Below, piece by piece: positions 49,401-61,400 of a DNA stretch of 64,000 bases. Made by a program: the position numbers and the translations under genes. Where the stretch lies: contig JASAMV010006835.1 of NCBI GenBank assembly GCA_030248065.1, positions 62,001 through 126,000 of the forward strand. The letters are read 5' to 3'. The notes below the pieces were generated by a model that was given only the letters and a program-made list of their open reading frames with translations, ran no database searches and was not told the DNA's origin. Source of the DNA: Rhynchonema sp. JSB1_4 (taxonomy: Eukaryota; Nematoda; Chromadorea; Monhysterida; Xyalidae). Every line of letters starts with the position of its first letter. Position 1 is the first letter of the stretch.

Positions 49401-52400
49401 TAACGACCGTTTGGAACAACGAATTGGATGTCGTCTGAAAGCGTTTCCTGTCGATTTCGAAACGGATGCGACGCAGAATAAAAAGTAAAAATTTTAGCAA
49501 TTGAAAACCAACCATAATCGAAGTCCTCAAGCTTAGCTGTTGAAATTGAGGCTTCCAAATAAATTTTCAAATGCGTAGTCTCATTGAACTGCTTTCGGCA
49601 TAACAAACATCGTACGCAGTATGAAAACACCAAATACAGCAAAGTGTTAACTTGAAAATTATCCAGTTTGGCGATCCCCAGCCAACAAAAATGTTTCATT
49701 GCAATTCCCGCTTTTTTTGTCAGAACCACAAGTGATTTGTTGTTTTGTTACAAATAACTTGTGGTTGTTACAAGTGTTTTGTAATTAATCGATAAAACCA
49801 CAAGTCTTTTATTCAAATACCACAAGTAATTTGTGGTTTCGTCATAACCACAAATCTACTTGTGGTTTTAAAACCACAAGTCCTTCCCAGTGAGTGGTGC
49901 TTTACATCATTGTTGCCTTTGCCTGTCGTGGTCATTAATAACTTCAGCTCTTTTTCACTTATTCGCTTTGGCATCCCTCTTATGTTGGGCGTCCGCAGCC
50001 TCTTGCATTGTCTTACGACATCTTGTTAAGTTCCAGTAGAATTGGTACTCACAAATCAAAGCCAGCTGGTTCTATAAAGCGAAGGCCAAGCGAAAGCCGT
50101 GCGGGAAACTATGTATGTAGGATGTTTTACTTTCGTTGGTAGACGTAGTCCCGCTGTAGACCATACTGTTTCCTGCGAACGCCTCCCAACATGTACATTG
50201 TAAGTTCAAGCTGCCAAAGTTAAGTATTTTGGAACCTGATCTTAACTTTTTGGTGTATCAACTGAACTGTTCTTAATTCCGCTGCACCACACTGCAGCTG
50301 TTCACAAAGTTGCCATCTTCCGATTTACGGGTCGGGAAAGTTCCAAAACTCCAATTATGTGTAGTTCTTAGCAGGTTCCAAAGCTTGCGCAGGTGAGGCC
50401 AATACCTGAGCTCTTTCAGTCTCTCACGCACCGGGCAATTTCAAATGATCACCAAACAATTCTGAACGGATAAAGCAATGCTGATCCAGCATTGTCAACG
50501 GTAAAAAGTCACTAATGTGGACGATTTGCTCTCGTAAACCAGTTACAGCTTTTTCTGGGGATATGACGTCATTTTTTGGATAACAAACTAACAGGGCTGA
50601 AGTTTTAGTGAGATTTTAGAGTGCAAGTGCAAAGAAGTGAAGTTGGCTGTAACGTAATTTATCAAGTTCGCAATCACCTTCCAGACAAATTTACAGCACC
50701 AAGCCTTACAAATTAGCTTCATTCAGCCACAGACGGTAATCTCACGGCAGATAAGAAACTTATTCAACAATATTTGATCTCTACGACTCAGCAAGATAAC
50801 ACAGCTCTTAAACTGCACTTCAATAAAACACTTAATTTGAAACCATGAAGCACTTGCAATCTCACGAAAGCAATGTGCACAATAAGCACATTCGTACACG
50901 CTGTTTTGTGGATAAGACTACTTTTGAATATTAAACTTACTGTAGCACCGCTGCCATGCCACTTCGCCACCTTTTAAGTTGAGCAAAAAATATTCATATG
51001 TTGATTAAGACAATCCTTTCAGTCGCTTAATCGTCTAAAACGAAAGTACTATATAGGTCGTTTGAAACAATACACAAATTGTCAGGCTGACACACCCCAA
51101 TTAACAGAATGAGCTATACCTTTCGGCGGTCATTCTTTGGCCAAACCATCCACGAAATTAAACAACTGGTTTTCTTTTGCAAAAAAGCGGTTCAAAAAAG
51201 TTGCAGTGACGTATCACACGAACTTATTAGCTAAAAGCCGACCTGGGTACAGCATATCATATCCATATAGAGAGGAAATAACCATGGAAAACGTGGTGAC
51301 AAAGGCACGAGACTAAACAACGTCAAGAAGAAAAGAGTGAAAATAGAATAAGTGAAATGAAATGTATTCGGTAACACAATATAATGTACATAGCCGAGGT
51401 AGTTTGGATGAAAAGAGCACATGTGTCATGATGTTCTGGCTTTTGTACATAACACCCGCCAAAAATGGACAAGCATACCACCGACTTAAGCCAGTCAGAA
51501 ACGGAAAGTCCTAATGATGTCAAAGACATTGCGCCAAAATGTGCTATGCTTCTCTCCAAAGCGGCACCGCAAAGGGTTCCGCAAGCATTTGAACGTAAAA
51601 GTTTTTGTCGTCCTAAGGTTAACTGCTGAACCGCATAGCGCAACGGGGTGGAGCAATTTTTAGGAAATGCACACCGAGCAGAGTGCGGCACACTCTGTGC
51701 ACGCAGTCCACGTTTTTGCCCCCGCATGCATGCTGCATGTCGGTACTGGATATTTTTGTGCGAATTCTCAAGGATTATCCTTTGCACGCAACGTTGCACA
51801 ATACGATAACCGAATGGGCCAAGACTGAGTTGGTCGGCGTACATAACCGGCAGTCTCATGACATAAACGGTACCCAAAAATCTGGGATGGCGCTCATTTC
51901 TGGTATGCCGGTACTTATTTTCGAACAATACACGTATGATCTTCTGACGGGAGGAACATTTACTTTTGTAACATGAAAAATTTGCAAAAATAGAGGCGGC
52001 TACGGGGTGGACGCTAGGTACAGATGTCGTAAACATTCCAACATTGGTTTGGATAAGCAAAAAAACTGTGGTTATATGATTGCCCTCAATGCCCAACACT
52101 GGTTTGTTGGAAACGCTTGGTGGACGTCACTCTTGATGAACGAATATCACTCGGTATGTGGCTTGAAACATGTTGCCTCGAAGCTAACAACTGTCTAGAA
52201 GGAATTATGAAGGTATGTGAGGCGCGCACAATAGGGCGCTCATATTGATCTTTGCTTGCATTTCCTGACCGCTAAATTCAACCAAAACACTTCAGATTAA
52301 TATTAAGCTGAAGTGCGGAGTTACTCGACCGTAGACTGCGCACTGACAGTTGAAGTGCAGGTTAACACATTGGGTATGTAGCTTTCGGTCAACAGGCGAT

Positions 52401-55400
52401 TAAAAGCCGGATTAACGCCGTGCGAAAAAAAGCATTTGAAATCAGCTGGGCCTCAGATGCGCGCAATGCAGTGCGAAAAGGCTCAACGCAAAAAAAACGT
52501 TGAGCACTGTCTGGCTGCTATTTGTTAAGCATCAAAAGCGTTAACAAGGCATTGCTGTTGGCAGCATGTCACGCACGCCTTTACCTAATCGGTGGCAGAC
52601 AATTTCTGTTTTTCTTGACTGGCTCTGCCATCAGCGTGATGGCCTTGGCATTCAGGGTGATCGAGTCTCGATGACTTGGTCGACGTCGCAGATGATTTGA
52701 ATTGCCGCCACGTTCGGTTACAAGCAGTTCAGGGGCAGAGGGTGATCTGGGTCACAGGTTATGGTGAACAAGACGGGGAATATGATAGAAGAGGAAAACA
52801 ACATAACACAGACAAATGGAATGTGTCAGAAGAAGACACATTTAATAACATGTGTACAATGAGCTTTGGCAGCGCCTCAGTGAAGCGTCGGATAACGTCT
52901 CACCCTTTTCCTTACCCAATGATCATGGTTCTTATGCTGGGTGTTGGAGTCTTCAGCCAAAGGCAGCAGAAAAGCTGGGTGTCCAAGAGTTCTGTGCACA
53001 AGGGGAATCCGGCCACAGGCAGCGGCGCTGTTGCGGTGATGCTGGGTCCCTTATTCAATGACGCCTGCAGCCTGTCAACGTTTTGAGCAATATGGATCAC
53101 CGGATGCTCGATTTCGACAGCAGCCCTTTAGCACTTTTTCTTGTATTTTCGTGAGCATCGTTGTTGTTTTGTTGTTTGACAGGTTTCGGGGTGTTTATAG
53201 TCGTTCTGAAAAATGACTTGTAGTGCTGATGCTTGGGATATATGTGTACACTGAAAGGAATCACACGTGCTTCTCAACTGCAAACACAGGACATAGGACA
53301 ATACAACGGATGGACACAACAATTGTGCAAACTTTACGTGTACCCATACATAAGGGCGTTTGAAAAACCGGAGCAATTGTTATTGTTTCAACAGCCAAAA
53401 CTACACAAATTGGAAAGCTTGGATAACTTCCACGTTTGAATACAGAAGCCGATCAATTTTTCATAGGATTTTTACAGAGTTGCGGAAGTGGTGCTCATTT
53501 CTAAGGCCATTCAGGCCTGAAAATTGCAATGTTGCCAGATTTTTGACGGTAGGATAATATTTACCTAACGCCGCTAATGAATTGCCTTACGCGCGCGACC
53601 ACATTCTTGGATGTCGCGAAACCCTAGACGGTTTGACACTAAAGATAGGGTATCAGTCATATGACCAACTTTCAGGGTACCGCCGTGCCGAAAGCTCAGC
53701 TAACAGCAAGATGGCCTCCATTTCCACCCAGTTTCTTCACAAAGATCCGACTGCTCAAATTTGCTCAATACATTGTGTTGTATAGTGGGAACCACACGAA
53801 CTAAAACATACTGAAACATGGCACACTCGAAATCCCATAATCCACATGTAGTACGTAATTTGGTCATTGCCGAACACAGTCTTTTGCACTCATTGAGCCC
53901 ATTGTCTCAACGTTATGTATTTGTAATGCAAAGTCGTTGTGTGAGGCCGCGATTAATCGCATGTGAACAACTTTTTGAATATTTAGAAAATATTGGGTGT
54001 TCAACCAAACATTTCCGGATGTTCATTGTGTTTCTATTTGGCTGGTACCAAACTTTGTTTGACTGTGGCCAACGGATCACAAACGAGTTCTGCCATCCAT
54101 TTCAAAACCAAAGTTTATCTAAGATTTGAAGGAACTGGAACTTAAAGGAGGACCCATACGACCGGTCAGTGCTGTGAAACATTCTTGCTTCGCAGCGGAG
54201 GGGCGCGTTTTTATGAGGAATCAACGGTTGAGCATATGATTGAACGTCGGGCTTGTAGGTCAACTAAACAGGCGCATATCCTCTGAAACGTTTTGTGTCC
54301 TCCTTACGCCGTGTGTCTCAGTATGTGACCCCCACCGATTGCACAAGGAAATAGTGCGCAACACCCGAAATTTTTTTACGCCAAGGATGATTTGTGTTGC
54401 TGTTTAAACACAATGGGAACACAGACTACTGTATTCGACTAAAGTAAAGCCAAGAAACCTACATACATAGTCAGTCGGATCTGCTATTATGGCCGTGTAT
54501 CCGATTCGAGTCTGAGCAATTGAACGCTTTTCCATTGTGGTGAACCGTCAAGCATATAAGTGACAATGACATGTTTGGCGCCCAATCTCACGCGCAAAAT
54601 CAGACACTTACAGTAACACTTGACAATATTGTTAAACGATTTGGCACGTGAACGTGTTCGAATGGTCAAATTCTTGGGTGCATAAGCAGTAGCTGTCAGT
54701 AGTTTCTTTGAAAGACGTCACTTCCCGATAACCTCGTTCGTATTTCACGGCTTTTAAATCAGCTGTGGTTTCGAAACGCACAGCCAAGCCGCGTATGAGA
54801 GAGAACCAGTTGTGCAGCAAGCTGCCAAGAAGGCATACCGAAACCCTGCCAGATCAGGATAGCACCTCAATATTCCTCACGCTGTCGGATGTCTAGCTTG
54901 TCTAGTCTTGTTCATTGTTCGACACTTTTGCATACTGCGGCGAGAACAATATTATTTTTCAACAGCTGAACAGAAGACCATAGAATAACATTCCGCATGT
55001 ACTTCAGCAGACACAGTGAGATAAAGTGCAGGTACACAGTGGGTGAGCAAGCACAGGCTGATGGTGAGAAAAGCAAGTTCGAAGAAAGTGGAACCTGAAC
55101 TGAGTCTTCTTTCCGACACAACACATTGCGCTCTCGGGTATCCAATTGCGCATACAGGTACCACTTAGGTACGTATCGTCGGCCGTATATCTTTTGCATT
55201 TGCTGTGTTCAACTGAATGCTGGGCAAATGCCGAAAACAGATATGAAGCTATTGGGATGCAAACCATGGAGATAAAATGTAGCTTTACAGATGCGTGAAA
55301 TGCAAGGGTGTGCAGTCGCTTAACCGAAAGTAGCCTAAGTCGCCTCCCACTGAGGACACAACAATCGTGTTGTAAACTTGCATGAACCCAAACCAAAGGC

Positions 55401-58400
55401 ACAACACTAGCCACCTAGGCATGTCCTCATCGACGTATCGAAGTCTACGGTCGATTGTTTGTCCATAGGCACCGCCGGCATTGGGGCATTTCGTGTCCAA
55501 CGGCAGCCTACGATGGCGGGACCTAAAATTTGGGACAAAAAACACTCGTAAAATCACATGGCAATACACGAAACAACAACAAACACACGCAGGAAACTGA
55601 ATACCGTGCAGTTATTGTGCAAGCATGCAATTTCGCGCCGGTTCTGTTGTGACCAGTACCTGACACATTTGCGTGCAGCGAGCCAATTTTAGAATGAGCG
55701 CGCACACCTGATCAGACAGATAGACGAATATGTATATGAAATTGGAATGGAATATCAGCCATATTTTTAGAAGGTGTTGAAAATAAAAGAAACGTCAAAC
55801 GTAAAGTAATAAATAAAAGCCAGCGAATGATCATCATGATTGCAGAACACCCTTTTGGTTTTGACAGCTTAAAACTTAGTGAGTGTGACCGAACATCGGC
55901 TGCAATTGCAAGACATTCAGCTATAGTATCCGTTAGCACTATAATAAAGACGGGGAGTTTATGGTTAATAACGGATCTGATTGTGACGCACTGACCTGGT
56001 GGTCTGACGTATCGAAGGCAAGCTGAGAGAAGAATAAGATATCATTCCAGGCTGTCGGTAGCTACCACTACACCATTCCTTCACTTGTTTGTTGCATCTG
56101 CGCACTCTGTACATCATGTTCTTTTGTCGCTTGTGTTTTACATTGTGCACTGTATGTGCATATAATTCTGAAATAATCAGCATAAGGTTCATTTCAATGC
56201 ATTCATAGCATCAGAGATAACAGAGGCGGTAATTTGTACATGTGTGCGTGAGGTCATTAGTAGGGTTCGAACGGGATCCCGATGCCGAACTTTTCGGGAT
56301 TAGCACTTTTCGCAAAACTCACCTGTCAATTGATCATTTTCTGAGAAAAAATCACGAGGTTTTGGCATGTTTCTGTTGCTCTGAAAGAAAATGGTCGTTT
56401 AAGGTGTTATTTATTGTGTGATCAGTGCTCAGCTCATAATTGTCAGTATCTTTATAACTGTCTTTTGCCGGAATATGCTTATGTGGCATTAAAAATTGGT
56501 GACCATATGCTAGAAGTGGGACATTGTCAACATCATTGCTGTTGTCTGATTATGTGCGAAAATTCTGTTTTAACGCCAACACCACAAACTTTTGAAGTAT
56601 TAAATCTTGCAAACCTTGAGGCAAGAATTCTCGAAGAGAATGAAAAACTTAACTTTAAAACCGAGATCACGAAGCCTAACATCACTTTGCGAAATTTTTA
56701 AAACAAGCAGTGATGTAGAATGATTAATCGACAAACGAGCTTTCGTTACAAAATGCAGGAAATAATATGAAATAGGATGAAAAATTTTTGATCCCGATCC
56801 TGAATCTCGAACTTTGTCGATCCCGAACCCTAATCCCGATCTTGAATACCGATCCCGAATATTTATCTTCTTGGTCTCGATCCCGATCCAGTGCTCGGTC
56901 CCGTTCGAACCCTAGTCATTACGAGCAAAAAACTTTTGCCAAAGAGCAATAATCAAAGCCATGATGAATAACCAGGCTTTATCATTAAGACGAGTCGTGG
57001 TGCCTGCATTGTCCATGGTGTAGGAACCTAGTGTGCCCACAAATGTATACGTCTTGCGCTTCAGAGATGTGGGGGTTGATGTAACAATCAATGTTCATTG
57101 CACCGTTCCCAAAAACAGTAATGCGTGTGTCTTGAATTCTACCGATGCAGAAAACTTCAAATGTCAAAAGCGCTCATGTGAGCCTACAAAAAAATACATC
57201 TCATCAAGCGGAATTCATGCGCTTCCACCCCGGGCATAAGGGTACACCTGTTTGCTGTGTTTGGACTATTGAGACTTTATTAATGTGCCATTGCGTCTGA
57301 CCGTGGTTAGGGCACGCCTGCCGAGGGCTCAATTCATACAAGCATACAATTGGATGCAATGTCTGTTTTAGTTGCGGTACCCGGGAAAAAGCTACTTTTT
57401 GTAGCATGCCGTAAATTAGTGGACAGCGCGCCCGCAACCGGTCGGTATATTTAGTGAGCACAATAAAACAGCAATAAAACCGTTAAATGCAAATACGTTA
57501 TGACGAAGTTGCAAATATCCATGCGAGGGACAAAGGAGACATTTTGACGCTTGAAACGTGTGCGTGAAGCGCAGGACTCAAGTGTGCTTTTAGGATGGAA
57601 ACCCACTTTAATTGCACATGTATGCCAGCAGCGGCGGAGCCGGGACTTTGTTCTCGCTGTTCGCGTTGTTGAGCCAACTTTTCGATCCAGTTCTTTTCTT
57701 TGTATGTTGGATTGGAGAACGCATCCGGATACATCGAGGCGTTGTAACGCACACCTGTTGTGGTTGAGTTGGTTTTAGTGAGAGCAGCGTACGTACATAC
57801 ATATATAAAACTACAAAACTTTTAGAAGTGATCAAAGAGTTAAACAAACACCGACTTGCGCCCGATGTGATGTTCTGATCCACAATCGAACCCTGTCGTT
57901 CAGTGCTGCTCATTATTGGTCGTTAGCTGATCTTGGTGAATAGGACGATCAATGGGAAAGGTCTCATGTTGCAAGAAAATGGTCTAGAAAACGAAACACG
58001 CAAAGAGAAACGTTTTGTGATTCTCAAAAACGTGTAAACATAGCAAGACAAGCTGCTACTTTGTGGCATACTATGCAGAAACCGAAACTGTGTCGTAAAG
58101 GTGAGACCGCCGGGTGGGCTCGGTCGTAAATCTAATGGAATATTGTGGCCAGCAAACAGCTCCTAAATTCATTAAGAACAATTTCCGTGTCAGTGAAAAT
58201 ATACGGGTGTCAAAAGTCATAAAAATGTGCCCAATTTTTACCGCACAGAGCTTAATATTTGTCATCGGACTTCGACCGCCCATGCAGGAATCACGTATTT
58301 TTCTCAAACCGAAAACTTTTTCTCTTTTCTCCCTGGCAGCTGACAAGGCTAACCATATGCAAAACAGTGTTCGCAAAAACGCCTTTGGGTTCTGGTTGCA

Positions 58401-61400
58401 TTATTACAGCCTAATAGAATTATTAAAAGCTCGGGGAAACACGTTCCGCCGCGAAATCTCAGAATTAAATTTTGACAAAAAATGCGTACCCAGAATACCG
58501 AGAGCGCACGGAAATTCTCAAGCACCTCAGGGCGGAAAGTTCAACTGAAGGATTGCTCTCAGTATCCGCAGCCTAGAAGTACTAGTGTGTTTATACTCGA
58601 AAGATCGTGCGATCCAGTTCCGAAATGTGCATATAGTTTGCATAATGCTGCGATGGCAAGCAAGATGGGTAACAAAACCGGAAAGTTCCTGCTCATGGTC
58701 GCACGCTGGTCGTTTTTGGAAATATCAGACAGAACCCAAACTAGAAAATCATTTTTTGGCAAGATGATGACAAAAAGAAAGGGAGAATCTGTATACACAC
58801 AACTTTTCAAGGGCTGCGCGTATACCGATGTCAAGTCCCAATATGAGTATTTGACAGTTGACGAGAATCAAAACTTCAACTGGAATGCTGCGCAGCAATT
58901 TCGCTGCGCTTTGAACGAACCATTTGACCAACTGGGCCCAACATCAGTCAGCATCTAAGCGGTTGACAGGAGCGTTGACATCTCTGGCATGTGTGTCTGC
59001 ACACGGGACAAAGAAAGGGGTGGCCAATATAGTGACACATTTTCAAGGTCATTCGAACACACAACAAATGCTATCATTGACATACAATTAAATTACTTGG
59101 GTACACACGATTTGCCATAAACCTGTCTTCAAGTACAGTATACTATAGTCAGACAAGTGTCAATTGGGGGTTCTAACCACGATTATGTTAAGCTGACAAC
59201 CCAAACGACAGTCCAAGGCGTATAGGCGTCCGAGAACTAACCCAACGTGTGACCTCACGTGATAGCTCAGAGAATATCTGCTGCTATCCGTGATCACTGA
59301 ACCCACCAAAGAAACCACTCTGGAACATTACATCCTGCCATGGCAATTGGCTTACAGATATCGAGTACAGAACAGATTCCTAAAAAAACCGGTTTCATAA
59401 CAACGCGACCACCTTTCATGAGTACCAAAGAACACACAAGAGACTCTCGAGAACACGAAGCAAGTTGCGCTAGATAATGACACCGCGTAAATTCAGCGCT
59501 AAGTGACGCAACAAACAAGCTAATGCATGTAATGTCTGCGAGACAAATCAGGAATATCGGATGCAAACAACAAGATGCACGTGGATGCATGCGCATTGCG
59601 TCCAAAAATGGGTTCAATATTTATGCACTGTTGCCTGGACGGTCTCAAGACTTGAGTCTGGCCGGTTGCAAGAAATGCAGAAATACATTGTCGGCAGAAC
59701 ATTTCATGGCGCCGGCAGGAGGCACTTTTCTTAGGGCAGAGCTGCCCAAAGGTCTACTGAATGAGTTTTTTCTTCATTTCCACATGGGGTGGGTACTAAA
59801 CAAACTAATCGTCACCAGTGTTCGAACGGGATTCATTTTTAATCCCGGGATCGGGATCGGGATTGGGATCAAGAAAGTGTCGGGATCGGGATCCCGGTTT
59901 TGAAAACCCGGGATCCCGGGATCGGGATCGGGATTGACCAGATAGTCCAAAAGATAGCTGTTGATATGCATATGCATATGCATATGTTAATATGCAAAAG
60001 ATGCAAGTTAATGTCACAGACAACCATGAAACATGTTTATCACACATGGATAAACACCCGGAATAGTGATTAAAGCCGATTGAAAATCGAGAATAGCTGA
60101 TGATAATAAGTTCAAAGATCCTAATTGTTGTCTATCAATGGCAAAGCCTTTGACAAAAAGACAAGCATTTCACCATTTTCTGGTTTCAAGCAGTATCTTT
60201 TGTCATCAAACAAATGAGGTGCACTGGAAAAGAGCTGTTCAGAAGGCAGGCTCGTAGGCGGAGCGTTTAGATATTTGGAAGCTAGACGTGCCAGTCGCGG
60301 AAACTTTGTCTCATTTGTTGCCCACCATGACATCATTTCCTCGAAACTGAGTCCCTTCGTTCGATGCAACTTTGTGTAACCGTTCAGTTCTAGCTCGACT
60401 TGTTCGCGATTGGTGGTGCTTGCGGTTTCATCACGCTTGGAATCAGCCGTCGAGCACCTCTTCGGGGCGCGGCCATGCAAACACGGTTGTGGGCCGCCGG
60501 TCAGCAATAACTCTATGTCCAATGACCGGCCCGCGTTTGCATGGCTGCACTTGCGGGTCGCGGTTTGCGGGTCACTTGAAACATTTATTCAGCCATTACA
60601 CACAAAAATGAACCAATCAGCGCTGTGCTACGGCAGTCTGCGACGTTCGCTCGACGCTGATTGGTTAATTTTTGTGTGTTGCAGCCAAACAAATGTTTCA
60701 AGTGGCCGCAAACCGCGACCCGCAAGTGCGGCCATGCAAACGCGAAGCGGTTGTTGGACATATAGAATATTTTTCTGACCCGCGACTCGCGGCCGCGTTT
60801 GCATGGCCGCTCCCTTACAACAGCTTGGCGAATTATGACTGCATTATTTTTTTACTTTTGTTCTCAAATCCTTCAAATCCCTTAATCCCGATCCCGGTGC
60901 TTTTTTGGGCGGGATCGGGATCGGGATCGGGATTGACTTTTTCAAAATGACGGGATCGGGATCGGGATCAGAAAAAGGGCCCGGGATCCCGGGATCGGGA
61001 TCGGGATCGGGATCCCGTTCGAACACTGATCGTCACTGTAAACACAAGCTGGCATTTCGCATGCAAGCCGTTTCACGCGCAAAATGCAGTGCACCATGCG
61101 GGTTGAGCTGCACCGCTTCCACAACTTACACAGTTCTCAAAGTGGTTCCAACTCCAAGCCATCAGACTATCTTGATGTCTTTAATGCGTTGTATTGTGTG
61201 TGGCCGACGCCAACCACAGTTTTGTCTTAATTCCAATGTGGCTTATTGACAGAAAAAAAGAAAGTCAAGAGGCACACAAAGACTGTCTGTCTGTGAGCTG
61301 TTGGGGTTAAGCCCACTGATACAATTCCATGTGGCTATGTATACAGTTCGAAAGATGGGGCTCAGGTTGACTTACTCGACTGCGTTCATGATACTGGAGA

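Larger units (their letters stand above)
59808..61036. mobile_element. hAT transposon, 1213 bp, perfect 8-bp target duplication
   Basis: The element spans 59816-61028. Both ends carry the 17-bp terminal inverted repeat CAGTGTTCGAACGGGAT. The 8 bp outside are identical, ATCGTCAC at 59808-59815 and 61029-61036. The first bases CAGTG and the 8-bp duplication are diagnostic for hAT elements. Subterminal regions are made of GGGATC-type hexamer repeats on both sides. Inside are a TATGCA repeat near 59963-59986, a transposase C-terminal remnant on the minus strand and a 350-bp foldback. It is far too short for an intact hAT transposase, so it is non-autonomous. Confidence 0.92.

Noticed and set aside
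48669..49900. 8-bp target duplication for the ACTTGTGGTT element
   Set aside because: The flanks GAGGTTTT and AGTGGTGC do not match, so the ends are left uncertain.
52676..53086. 136-codon plus-strand frame
   Set aside because: No recognisable motif; chance length.
54781..54850. A further titin exon (VQQAAKK) in the Kv intron
   Set aside because: Only 20 bp match, no acceptor or donor fits, and the frame closes shortly after.
55004..55414. 136-codon Cys/Leu-rich minus-strand frame as a secreted protein
   Set aside because: No clean signal peptide or exon structure, and several overlapping frames of similar length indicate chance.
58114..58958. Two overlapping plus-strand frames of 144 and 158 codons
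   Set aside because: Lengths are within chance for 15 kb of this composition and no domain is recognised.
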